Positions 1 to 7,083 of a stretch of 64,000 nt of DNA are shown piece by piece. A program made the translations under genes and the position numbers. Location of the stretch: NCBI GenBank assembly GCA_963825445.1, contig CAWGTM010000024.1, positions 434,001-498,000 on the forward strand, given 5' to 3'. Numbering within the stretch: the first letter of the stretch is position 1; the number at the start of each line of letters is the position of its first letter. This DNA is from Actinophytocola sp963825445. Its GTDB lineage: Bacteria; Actinomycetota; Actinomycetes; Mycobacteriales; Pseudonocardiaceae. Below the pieces are notes generated by a model, which was not told the DNA's origin, searched no databases, and was given only the letters and a program-made list of their open reading frames with translations.

Positions 1-360
1 CATCCCGTCGCCGTAGCGCTTGCCGAGGAACGCGTACGCGGTCACCAGGTCACCCGCCACGTACTTGGGCAGCAGCACGAACGACACGATGATCCGGCCG
101 ACGATGTAGCCCAGCGCCAGCGTCAGGTACGTCATCCCGCCGGACTCGGGTGTCGCCAGGTAGGCGACCACCGGCACGGACAGCACGGTGAGCGTCGACG
201 TCTCGGCCGACACGATCGACACGCAGACGACCCACCACGGGATCTTCTTCTCACTCACGAAGTAGTCGGTCGCCGACTTCTGCCGTCCGCCGATCAGGAC
301 GCCGAGCAGCGGCATCCCGACCAGGAAGACGACGATGATCGCGATATCAAGCGCGCGCAC
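1..360 (-). CDS. Sodium:solute symporter (SSF family), N-terminal part
   Basis: The first 120 codons of a membrane transporter are present; the rest lies beyond the window edge. The GTG start at 360 overlaps the anmK stop by 14 bases, so the two genes are translationally coupled. The N-terminus has a hydrophobic helix (DIAIIVVFLVGMPLLGVLIG), then RQKSATDYFVSEKKIPWW, then further helices. The short loop TDYFVSEKKIPWW between helices 1 and 2 is typical of the SSF (sialic acid/proline/pantothenate symporter) family. Being downstream of anmK, it plausibly imports an amino sugar or muropeptide sugar, but the substrate cannot be read from this fragment. Confidence 0.8.
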   Translation of the reverse strand, partial: MRALDIAIIVVFLVGMPLLGVLIGGRQKSATDYFVSEKKIPWWVVCVSIVSAETSTLTVLSVPVVAYLATPESGGMTYLTLALGYIVGRIIVSFVLLPKYVAGDLVTAYAFLGKRYGDGM

Positions 361-1573
361 GGGCCTCTCCCACGTTCTCGAGGTTGGCCACCCGCAGCCG
401 GGTGACCTCGGTCGTCGCCGGCTCCGGAAGCCGTAGCGGCGTTCTACCAGGGGTGATGCTGCCGAGCAGCCGGGGTCCGCGGGCCCCGGTGGCCGTCGGT
501 CGGTTGGCCGGCACGCCGGTCCACGTGAGGAAGCCGATCAACGCGGTCAGGTACGCCTCCTTCGCCCCCGACGGCAGCCCCACGTCGTCGCTCGTCACGA
601 GCGTCGCGGGCGCCAGCCGCCGAGCCAGCGCGGCCATGAGCGTGGGGTTGCGCACTCCGCCGCCGGACGCGACCACCCTGGTCACGCCGTGCGACCGGCA
701 CGCGTCGGCCACCGTGACGGCCGTGAGCTCCACGAGCGTCGCCAGCAGGTCGGGCCCCGACACCCTGGGCACGCCCGACAGAGCGGCCGTCAGGTGGTCG
801 AGGTGGAAGTACTCCTTGCCGGTCGACTTCGGCGGCGGCGTGCCGTAGTACGGGTCGGCGAGCAGCGCGGTCAGCAGGTCGGAGCGCACGGTGCCGCTCG
901 CCGCGAGGTCGCCGTCCACGTCCTGCTGCCACGCGCCGCCGGAGATCATCCGCGCGGCCGCGTCCATGAGCGCGTTGCCCGGCCCGGTGTCGTAGGCCAG
1001 CGCGGATCCCGACGGCGGCACGATCGTGACGTTCGCGATGCCGCCGATGTTGAGCCCCGCGACGATGACGTCCGAGGCGTCCGGGGTGTCCGACCGCAGC
1101 CACAGCTCGTCGAGCAGGCTCGCGAGCGGTGCGCCGTGCCCGCCGGCCGCCACGTCCCGCGCCCGCAGGTCCGAGATCACGGGCAGCCCGGTGGCCTCGG
1201 CCATCCACGCCGGCTGGCCGAGTTGCAGGGTGCCGAGGCAGCGGCCGCCCTCGACCCAGTGGTAGATCGTCTGGCCGAGCGAGGCGATCAGGTCGGCGCG
1301 CCCGTCGGCCACGGTCGCCAGCACCTGCCCGGCCGCCGCGGCGAACGCCTGGCCCACGCCGGTGTCCAGGCGACACAGCTGCTCGGCCGTGCACTGACCC
1401 GGCGGTAACGCCGCGAGCAGCGCCGCCCGCAGCGGCTCCGGGTAGGCCAGCTCGGTATGGCCGACCGGCACCAGCTCGACCGTGTCGCCGGAAATCCGCA
1501 GGTCAGCGACGGCCACGTCCACGCCGTCCATGGAGGTTCCGGACAGCAGCCCGATCACCCGATACGTGTTCAC
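347..1573 (-). CDS. anmK: Anhydro-N-acetylmuramic acid kinase
   Basis: AnmK phosphorylates and opens 1,6-anhydro-MurNAc to MurNAc-6-phosphate in peptidoglycan recycling. The ASKHA-fold phosphate-binding loop GLLSGTSMDGVDVA begins the protein, and GGIANVT, YDTGPGNALMD and ASGGGVRNPTLM follow in the expected order. From GTG 1573 (NTYRVIGLLSG) the protein is about 408 residues, near the usual 370-400. An upstream GTG at 1612 would add 13 poorly conserved residues. Neither start has a strong Shine-Dalgarno sequence. It is transcribed away from the ngcEFG genes and shares their intergenic region, which carries a DasR-like site. The family is clear; the start is not. Confidence 0.93.
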   Translation of the reverse strand: MNTYRVIGLLSGTSMDGVDVAVADLRISGDTVELVPVGHTELAYPEPLRAALLAALPPGQCTAEQLCRLDTGVGQAFAAAAGQVLATVADGRADLIASLGQTIYHWVEGGRCLGTLQLGQPAWMAEATGLPVISDLRARDVAAGGHGAPLASLLDELWLRSDTPDASDVIVAGLNIGGIANVTIVPPSGSALAYDTGPGNALMDAAARMISGGAWQQDVDGDLAASGTVRSDLLTALLADPYYGTPPPKSTGKEYFHLDHLTAALSGVPRVSGPDLLATLVELTAVTVADACRSHGVTRVVASGGGVRNPTLMAALARRLAPATLVTSDDVGLPSGAKEAYLTALIGFLTWTGVPANRPTATGARGPRLLGSITPGRTPLRLPEPATTEVTRLRVANLENVGEARARA

Positions 1574-1668
1574 GGGTTCGTTGCTATTGGGCCGACGGCC
1601 GGCGTGCAACACGTGAAGTTACTTCTTAACCGAATCGATGTCATAGATGGTTGAGTGTTGGCGGTAGA

Positions 1669-1680
1669 AGGTATAGACCA
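1669..1680. promoter_or_regulatory. DasR-like (dre) operator candidate
   Basis: The 12-mer AGGTATAGACCA matches the core of the known DasR-responsive element TGGTCTAGACCA at 10 of 12 positions, with an intact TAGACCA right half. It sits about 95 bases from both divergent starts, anmK (1573) and the ABC binding protein (1766). DasR is a GntR-family repressor released by glucosamine-6-phosphate in actinomycetes. The match is read from sequence; binding is inferred from the match and the amino-sugar context. Confidence 0.5.
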
Positions 1681-1765
1681 GGGCGATACTGTGTGACCCA
1701 CCTCGCGCCGGGGAGCGGGGGATGGGCCGGCGGACAGATCTTTTGAACAGCACAAGGAGCGGAGC

Positions 1766-3190
1766 ATGACCAAGTTTTCGGCGGATTGGAGCAGGAGGAA
1801 GTTCCTGCGCGGAGCGTTGGCGACTGGCGCTCTCGTGCTCCCTGGCACGGGACTCCTCGCGAGCTGCGCGACCTCCGACAGCGGCGGCGACGGCGCCACC
1901 GAGGGGACCGTCTCCGACGAGAATCCGCTGGGTGTGCCCACCGACCAGCCGCTGGAGATCTACATCTTCAACGGCGGCTTCGGCGACGCGTACGCCACCG
2001 AGATCCACGAGCCGATGTTCGAGGAGAAGTACCCGAACGTCGAGATCAAGCACAAGGCCGAGGTCGACATCGCGGGCGCGCTGCAGTCCCGCTTCGTGGC
2101 CGGGGACCCGCCGGACTTCGTGAACAACTCCGGCGACGGCCAGATCCCGCTCGGCCAGATGGTCTCCGACGGTCTGCTCTACGACCTCTCGGACCTCTAC
2201 GACGCGCCGAGCTGGGACGACCCCAGCAAGAAGGTCCGCGACACGCTCGTCCCGGGCACCATCGACGTCGGCAGCTTCGACGGCAAGCCGTTCGTCATGC
2301 ACATGGCGCTCACGGTCTTCGGCCTCTGGTACAACAAGACGCTGTTCGCCGAGAAGGGCTGGACCCCGCCGACCACGTGGGCGGAGATGACCGCCCTGTG
2401 CACCGAGATCAAGGCCGCGGGCATCGCGCCGTGGGCCTACCAGGGTGTGCACGCCCGGTACATGAACTGGCCGCTGCTCACCATGGCCGCCAAGCTCGGC
2501 GGCCCGGACATCCTCAAGGCGATCGACAACCTGGAGGAGGGCGCCTGGGCGAACGAGGCGATCCAGGAGTCGGCCAACGCGCTCGCCGGCCTGCGTGCCA
2601 GCGGGTTCTACCTCGAGGGCACCGAGGGCATGGACCACATCCAGTCCCAGCAGGCCTGGTGTGAGGGCAAGGCGGCCTTCATCCCGTCCGGCTCGTGGCT
2701 GGAGAGCGAGCAGGAGGACGTCACTCCGGAGGGCTTCGAGTTCGGCTACCTGCCCGAGCCGCTGCTGTCCGACTCCGCGGCCATGCCCAAGGAGACCCTG
2801 CGTGCCACGGCCGGCGAGCCGTACGTGGTGCCGGCCAAGGCGAAGAACCCCCGCGGTGCGCTGGAGTACATGCGGATCATGCTCTCCCAGGAGGGCTCGA
2901 AGGGCTTCACCAAGGAGGTCTCCAGCCTCACGATCGTCCAGGGTTCGGCCGACGGCGTCGAGCTGCCCCCGGGCCTCACCTCGGCGAAGGAAGCACTCGC
3001 CGCGGCCGGCGACAACGTCGTGAACTGGCTGTACCCGACCTGGTACGGAACCATGGAGAACCCGGGGATCAACGCGGTCACCGGCGACCTCCTGGCCGGC
3101 CGGATCAACGTGGCGCAGTGGTCCGAGGGCTGCGAGGCGGAAGCCGCCAAGGTCCGCGACGACGACACCGTCACCAAGTACACCCGCTGA
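1766..3190 (+). CDS. ngcE: NgcE-like N-acetylglucosamine/chitobiose-binding lipoprotein
   Basis: Extracytoplasmic solute-binding protein of a carbohydrate ABC importer, 474 residues. The N-terminus carries a twin-arginine motif (SRRKFLRG, residues 9-16) and a lipobox with acylated cysteine (LLASC, Cys34), so it is probably a Tat-exported lipoprotein. The mature part, with NPLGV, DFVNNSGDGQ and KKVRDTLVPGT, resembles NgcE of Streptomyces rather than MalE-type proteins. The start is set by AAGGAG at 1754-1759. Two permease genes follow at once; as usual for this type, no ATPase gene is present, and such systems borrow MsiK. Specificity is inferred from family resemblance and the DasR-like site. 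Confidence 0.85.
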   Translation: MTKFSADWSRRKFLRGALATGALVLPGTGLLASCATSDSGGDGATEGTVSDENPLGVPTDQPLEIYIFNGGFGDAYATEIHEPMFEEKYPNVEIKHKAEVDIAGALQSRFVAGDPPDFVNNSGDGQIPLGQMVSDGLLYDLSDLYDAPSWDDPSKKVRDTLVPGTIDVGSFDGKPFVMHMALTVFGLWYNKTLFAEKGWTPPTTWAEMTALCTEIKAAGIAPWAYQGVHARYMNWPLLTMAAKLGGPDILKAIDNLEEGAWANEAIQESANALAGLRASGFYLEGTEGMDHIQSQQAWCEGKAAFIPSGSWLESEQEDVTPEGFEFGYLPEPLLSDSAAMPKETLRATAGEPYVVPAKAKNPRGALEYMRIMLSQEGSKGFTKEVSSLTIVQGSADGVELPPGLTSAKEALAAAGDNVVNWLYPTWYGTMENPGINAVTGDLLAGRINVAQWSEGCEAEAAKVRDDDTVTKYTR

Positions 3191-3208
3191 TACTGGCTGA
3201 AACGAACA

Positions 3209-4180
3209 GTGTCGACGCAGCAAACCGTACGCAGGCGGGCCTCGAAACCGGGGCCCGCCTTGCAACACGGCAAGTACACCTTCATCGTCACCTTCCTGCT
3301 GATCCCGATCGCGATCTACGCCCTGTACGTGATCTCGCCGTACTTCCAGGCGATCCAGATCTCGATGACCGACTGGACGGGCCTCACGGCCACCCAGAAC
3401 TTCGTCGGGTTCGACAACTACGTGCGGCTGTTCGACGACGACCAGTTCTGGATCGCGTTGAAGAACAACCTGATCCTGCTGGTGGTCGTCCCGATCGTGA
3501 CCCTGGTGCTCGGCCTGTTCTTCGCGTCCATGCTGAACGTCGGTCGCAAGGGCAAGCAGGGCATCCAGGGGGTCCGCGGGTCGGGGATCTACAAGGTCGT
3601 CTACTTCTTCCCGCAGGTCCTCTCGGTGGCGATCATCGGCGTGCTGTTCAAGTACGTCTTCGCGCCCACCGAGGCGGGCGGCATCCTCAACGGGTTCTTC
3701 CGCGCCATCGGACTCGACTCGTGGGCCAAACCGTGGCTCGGCGACCCGAACTTCGCGTTCTGGTGCGTCGTGGTCGTGATGATCTGGTCGTTCGTCGGCT
3801 TCTACGTGGTGCTGTTCTCCGCGGCGATGCAGTCGATCCCCAAGGACATCTACGAGGCGGCGCTGCTCGACGGGTCCAGCCGGTTCACCACGTTCCGGCA
3901 CGTGACGCTGCCGCTCGTGTGGGACACCGTGCAGGTCGCGTGGGTGTACCTGGCCATCCAGGCGATGGACGGGTTCGCGCTGGTGCACATCATGCTCGGC
4001 ATCAGCGGCGGGCCGTCGCGGGCCGGTGACGTGCTGGGCGTCGCGCTGTACCGCAGCGCGTTCAACGGCTACCGGTTCGGCTACGCGTCCGCCATCGGTG
4101 TCGTGCTGACGATCCTGACGCTGATCGTGTCGGTGCTGTTCTTCCGGGCGGCCAGGCGGGAACGGGTGGAGCTGTCATGA
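3209..4180 (+). CDS. ngcF: Sugar ABC transporter permease, NgcF-like
   Basis: Inner-membrane permease of the MalF type, 323 residues, with six or so hydrophobic helices starting at FIVTFLLIPIAIYALYVI. The cytoplasmic EAA loop that docks on the ATPase reads EAALLDGSSRFTTFRHVTLP (about residues 215-235). The GTG start lies 18 bases after the binding-protein stop, and the stop overlaps the next permease start as ATGA. It works as a heterodimer with the following gene. Family assignment is firm; the NgcF name rests on the NgcE-like partner. Confidence 0.87.
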   Translation: MSTQQTVRRRASKPGPALQHGKYTFIVTFLLIPIAIYALYVISPYFQAIQISMTDWTGLTATQNFVGFDNYVRLFDDDQFWIALKNNLILLVVVPIVTLVLGLFFASMLNVGRKGKQGIQGVRGSGIYKVVYFFPQVLSVAIIGVLFKYVFAPTEAGGILNGFFRAIGLDSWAKPWLGDPNFAFWCVVVVMIWSFVGFYVVLFSAAMQSIPKDIYEAALLDGSSRFTTFRHVTLPLVWDTVQVAWVYLAIQAMDGFALVHIMLGISGGPSRAGDVLGVALYRSAFNGYRFGYASAIGVVLTILTLIVSVLFFRAARRERVELS

Positions 4181-5097
4181 CCACGACCTTGGAACGGCCT
4201 CCGGAGACCCCGGCGCCGCCGCGTCGCCGCCGGGGTGTCGGCCCGGGCGCCGGTGCGCTGAACCTGCTGAACGGCACGTTCCTCCTGATCTGGGGCCTCG
4301 TCACCACGCTGCCCCTGCTCTGGGCGATGGTGTCGTCGTTCAAGACGAACAGCGAGTTCCTGTCCAACCCGTGGGCCATGCCGGACGCCGCGCAGTTCGA
4401 CAACTACGTGCGCGCCTGGACCACGGCCAACATCGGGCAGTACTTCATGAACAGCGTCATCGTGGTGGTCATCTCCGTGCCGCTCACGATGCTGCTGGGC
4501 GCGATGGCCGCGTATGTGTTGGCGCGCTACGAGTTCCCCGGCAACCGGCTCGTGTACTACCTCTTCGTCAGCGGGCTGATCTTCCCGGTGTTCCTGGCGC
4601 TGGTGCCGCTGTTCTTCGTGGTGCGCAACACCCAGGACTACCCGCTGGTCGGCGACTTCCTCGGGTTGAACAGCCACCTGTCACTGGCGTTGGTGTACGC
4701 GGCGTTCTCTTTGCCCTTCACCGTGTTTTTCCTGTACGCCTTCTTCCGCACCCAGCCGACGTCGGTGGCGGAGGCGGCGATCGTGGACGGCTGCTCCCAC
4801 TTCGGGCTGTTCTTCCGCGTGATGCTGCCGATGGCCAAGCCTGGGCTGATCAGCATCGGCCTGTTCAACGTCCTCGGGCACTGGAACCAGTACATCCTGC
4901 CCGTGGTGCTGATGAACGACCCGGAGAAGAAAGTGCTGGCCCAGGGGCTTGCTGCGCTGGCCATCAGTCAGGGGTATCGCGGCGACTGGACGGCTCTCTT
5001 CGCGGGCTTGGTCATCGCTCTGATGCCCGTGCTGATCGTGTACATCCTGTTCCAGCGCCAGGTGCAGGCTGGACTCACGGCGGGGGTGCTCAAGTAG
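4177..5097 (+). CDS. ngcG: Sugar ABC transporter permease, NgcG-like
   Basis: MalG-type permease of 306 residues, translationally coupled to the preceding gene by an ATGA overlap. A proline- and arginine-rich N-terminus (PPETPAPPRRRRGVG) precedes the first helix. The EAA loop is EAAIVDGCSHFGLFFRVMLP. It completes the importer; no ATP-binding subunit is encoded here. The 3' end overlaps by 8 bases the end of a convergent small gene on the other strand, and no hairpin terminator is visible between them. Confidence 0.87.
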   Translation: MTTTLERPPETPAPPRRRRGVGPGAGALNLLNGTFLLIWGLVTTLPLLWAMVSSFKTNSEFLSNPWAMPDAAQFDNYVRAWTTANIGQYFMNSVIVVVISVPLTMLLGAMAAYVLARYEFPGNRLVYYLFVSGLIFPVFLALVPLFFVVRNTQDYPLVGDFLGLNSHLSLALVYAAFSLPFTVFFLYAFFRTQPTSVAEAAIVDGCSHFGLFFRVMLPMAKPGLISIGLFNVLGHWNQYILPVVLMNDPEKKVLAQGLAALAISQGYRGDWTALFAGLVIALMPVLIVYILFQRQVQAGLTAGVLK

Positions 5098-5305
5098 CGA
5101 GTTCCGACTTGGCGGCTTCGCCGAGGGCGAGCAGGAGTTCGAGGTTGGCACTGCCGAGGGTGATCACGTACTGCTCCTTGTGCCCGAAGTAGAGGGTGGC
5201 GAGATCGTTGTCGCGATCCACCTCGTACCGCATCGTGACGTCAGGCTTCATCTCCACCCAAGACGTCTGGTAGATCTCGGGCAACGAGTACAGGTGCATG
5301 CTCAC
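5090..5305 (-). CDS. Small hypothetical protein (71 aa), divergent from XRE regulator
   Basis: Seventy-one residues, MSMHLYSLPE at the start, with no signal peptide or membrane segment; it looks like a small mixed alpha/beta soluble protein. I do not recognise the family. The GTG start is preceded by GGAAAGG at a reasonable distance. It is divergent from the XRE regulator, and a perfect 20-bp palindrome lies 46 bases upstream of its start, so both are probably controlled from one operator. Small proteins beside Scr1-type regulators are common, but this one lacks the DUF397 WRKSS/VRDSK signature. Confidence 0.65.
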   Translation of the reverse strand: MSMHLYSLPEIYQTSWVEMKPDVTMRYEVDRDNDLATLYFGHKEQYVITLGSANLELLLALGEAAKSELAT

Positions 5306-5350
5306 GATCGGGGACCTTTCCGCTGAGTAAGGTTGAAGCAGTGGAACTGC

Positions 5351-5370
5351 AAAGTCGTACGTACGACTTT
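5351..5370. promoter_or_regulatory. Perfect 20-bp palindrome, probable XRE operator
   Basis: AAAGTCGTACGTACGACTTT reads identically on both strands. It lies between the divergent small gene (start 5305) and the XRE regulator (start 5426). A perfect dyad in a divergent regulator promoter is the usual layout of an autoregulatory operator. The site is seen directly; the ligand and regulator assignment is inferred. Confidence 0.7.
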
Positions 5371-5425
5371 AACAAGCCAGTGAGTCCTTCGCTGCGCGCA
5401 AACGGGTGAATGGTCGAGGTTGCGG

Positions 5426-6286
5426 ATGGGCGAGGCCCGCCAGACGTTCGAGCGACGGCGGCTCGGCCTCGCACTCCGCCGCCTCCGCGAGCAAGCGAGC
5501 GTGTCGCAGCAGGAGGCTGCCGAGCTGATCGGCAAGGCCCGGCCTCGCATGGTCGAGTTGGAAGACGGGCGCGGAGTCATCTCCACCGCGGACCTGGAGT
5601 CGCTGCTCGATCTCTATGGCGTGGCCGCCGATGAGCGTGCGGTTGTGCTCGAGGTCGGTGCGCAGGCGCGGCAGCGACCGAAGCGCCGCTCCACCTCGCA
5701 CCTTCCGCCCGGCGAATACCAGCGGTTCGCCGACATGGAATCCAATGCCCTCGAAAGCGACTACTACGAGTCCGGACTCGTTCCTGGGATGTTGCAGTCG
5801 CCGGGCTACATGCGCGCCATCTTCGAAGAAGCCAACGGCGTCTGGTGGGACGCATCGGGCTCGGAGATGGAGGAACGACTCGCCTTCCGCATCGGTCGGC
5901 AGAAGCGGGTCCTGGAATCGGCCGCGCCGCCGAGAATGCGCTTCGTGTTCTCCGATCGAGTGCTCCTGGAAGGTCTGGATGCCGCGGTGCTGAGGGAGCA
6001 GCGGCGACACATCCTCAACCTGGTGGCCCGCAACGACAACCTCACCGTCCAGATACTTCCCGCCGCGAAGCCGGGCAATCCCGCTCGCGGTGGCGCCTTC
6101 TCCCTCTTTCGCTTCGGGACCGGTGCGCCGCCGGTGGGATTCCCGTCGGCCTCCTACGGCCCATCGCCGTACTACGACGACGAGAAGACCACGTCGCTCA
6201 TGCTCCGTGTGTTCGAGCGGGTGCGGGAGTTGGCACTCGATCCGGAGGAGTCCGTGCGGTTCATCCGTGAGGCCGACGAGCGCTGA
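5426..6286 (+). CDS. XRE-family regulator with C-terminal DUF5753 (Scr1-like)
   Basis: A helix-turn-helix of the Cro/CI type occupies residues 5-65 (LRRLREQASVSQQEAAELIG). The remaining 200 residues match the DUF5753 layout of actinomycete Scr1/BldB-partner regulators: YQRFADMESNALESDYYESGLVPGMLQSP, then an AFRIGRQKRVL segment, then the acidic C-terminus. ATG 5426 is preferred over TTG 5420 because GAGG at 5416-5419 is spaced six bases from it. Such regulators normally act with a DUF397 protein encoded next to them. Here only a decayed DUF397 remnant follows. Confidence 0.85.
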   Translation: MGEARQTFERRRLGLALRRLREQASVSQQEAAELIGKARPRMVELEDGRGVISTADLESLLDLYGVAADERAVVLEVGAQARQRPKRRSTSHLPPGEYQRFADMESNALESDYYESGLVPGMLQSPGYMRAIFEEANGVWWDASGSEMEERLAFRIGRQKRVLESAAPPRMRFVFSDRVLLEGLDAAVLREQRRHILNLVARNDNLTVQILPAAKPGNPARGGAFSLFRFGTGAPPVGFPSASYGPSPYYDDEKTTSLMLRVFERVRELALDPEESVRFIREADER

Positions 6287-6427
6287 CCATTCCGTACCCT
6301 GCCGGGCCTCGTCCATGCCTGTGTCGAGGTGCGGATCACTGACGTGGCCACCTATGTGCGGGATTCGAAGAACCCCGAGGTGATCATGACCGTCGATCTG
6401 GCCGCGCTGGTGGCGGCGGTCAGATAA
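6287..6427 (+). pseudogene. DUF397 remnant
   Basis: Directly after the XRE stop, in the same frame, the sequence reads PFRTLPGLVHACVEVRITD and then VATYVRDSKNPEV, ending LAALVAAVR and TAA. CVEV and VRDSKxP are the hallmark of the C-terminal half of DUF397 proteins, which usually start with a WRKSSRS region and are about 60-70 residues long. The N-terminal half and a credible start codon are missing, so this is a 5'-truncated relic of the expected regulator partner. Confidence 0.65.
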
Positions 6428-6434
6428 CGCAGAA

Positions 6435-6463
6435 GGAGCCGGTGCCCCCACGACACCGGCTCC
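6435..6463. terminator. Hairpin terminator after XRE locus
   Basis: A perfect 10-bp stem (GGAGCCGGTG paired with CACCGGCTCC) with a 9-base loop, followed by CTCTTTC. It lies just downstream of the DUF397 remnant. Confidence 0.6.
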
Positions 6464-6496
6464 CTCTTTCGCTGCGTTCCCCCCACGCGGCGTGGG

Positions 6497-6530
6497 CGTT
6501 TCCCCAAACGACCCACTGACAAGAGCGCCG
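6497..6530. repeat. Copy A of a 34-bp repeat flanking the small secreted gene
   Basis: CGTTTCCCC followed by AACG, CCAC and ACAAGAGCGCCG recurs at 7011-7045 with about five mismatches and one gap. Copy B is the promoter-proximal region of the leftward secreted-protein gene. Copy A lies about 33 bases from the first hairpin (6435-6463). The pairing of repeat plus hairpin on both sides suggests a former second copy of the gene. Confidence 0.5.
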
Positions 6531-6547
6531 CCGCGCGGTCCAGATAC

Positions 6548-6597
6548 ACAGCGAAGGGGGCCGGCGCCCCTGCAAACGCCGGCCCCCGGCTCGCTGT
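6548..6597. terminator. Long GC-rich hairpin terminator for the leftward secreted-protein gene
   Basis: An inner 11-bp perfect stem (GGGGGCCGGCG with CGCCGGCCCCC, 6556-6566 and 6577-6587) is extended by ACAGCGA pairing with TCGCTGT. It abuts the stop codon of the small secreted protein gene and resembles the hairpin at 6435-6463. Confidence 0.65.
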
Positions 6598-6974
6598 CAG
6601 AAGCCGCAGTGTCTGAAGCTGCCGCCGTCCTCCAGCAGGTCGTCGCGGACCCAGCCCGCGACATTGGTTCGGACGTTGCGCAGGAACGTCCAGGTGTAGC
6701 CGTCGTTGCCGACGGTGTAGCAGTGGTAATCAGCCCGGTCGCTGGTCTGCAGCACGCCGTCCGTGTCACACGACTGGGACGAACCGGCGCGCTGCCTTGC
6801 CGCCGTCTTCGCGGTGGCTCCCCACGCCCCGGAGTCCAGATCCGAGGCGTTCTTCCCGCACGCGGCGTGGGCCGGCGCGACCTCCCCCTTGGGATCCGCG
6901 CTCGCCGGTGAGGCGAACAGGAACCCTGACGTCGCGACGGCCAGACCGGCCACCACTGCCATCTTCACCTTCAT
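6597..6974 (-). CDS. Small secreted protein, SH3-like (125 aa)
   Basis: The product starts MKVKMAVVAGLAVATSGFLF and has a Sec signal peptide with an ASPASA cleavage site, giving a mature protein of about 95 residues. Four cysteines remain after cleavage (AACGKN, QSCDTD, YHCYTV, RHCGF), compatible with two disulphides. The C-terminal half (TDGVLQTSDRADYHCYTVGN and GWVRDDLL) resembles bacterial SH3-like modules in small actinomycete extracellular proteins. ATG 6974 was chosen because GGGGG precedes it by nine bases; a longer reading to 7037 adds an unlikely N-terminus. The gene stands alone between a terminator and a duplicated promoter segment. Confidence 0.75.
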   Translation of the reverse strand: MKVKMAVVAGLAVATSGFLFASPASADPKGEVAPAHAACGKNASDLDSGAWGATAKTAARQRAGSSQSCDTDGVLQTSDRADYHCYTVGNDGYTWTFLRNVRTNVAGWVRDDLLEDGGSFRHCGF

Positions 6975-7010
6975 CGATGCAACCCCCATTGAATCGACGA
7001 CCCCCGGGGC

Positions 7011-7045
7011 CGTTTCCCCGAACGGTCCACAGAACAAGAGCGCCG
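7011..7045. repeat. Copy B of the repeat, promoter side of the secreted gene
   Basis: This is the partner of 6497-6530 and lies 37 bases upstream of the start codon at 6974. Conservation of this segment, rather than of coding sequence, suggests it holds the promoter of the leftward gene. Confidence 0.5.
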
Positions 7046-7083
7046 AAGCTCACCCCGGATACGAGTGATGCGAGGATGGCCGC

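Noticed and set aside
1619..3988. Very long (789-codon) open frame on the minus strand opposite ngcE-ngcF
   Set aside because: It mirrors high-GC third positions of the real genes; its product is a low-complexity Arg/Gly/Asp/His/Val mix with no domain, typical of antisense frames in high-GC DNA.
6482..6496. CCCACGCGGCGTGGG as an operator
   Set aside because: A short GC-only dyad between terminator and repeat; such dyads are frequent by chance at this GC content.
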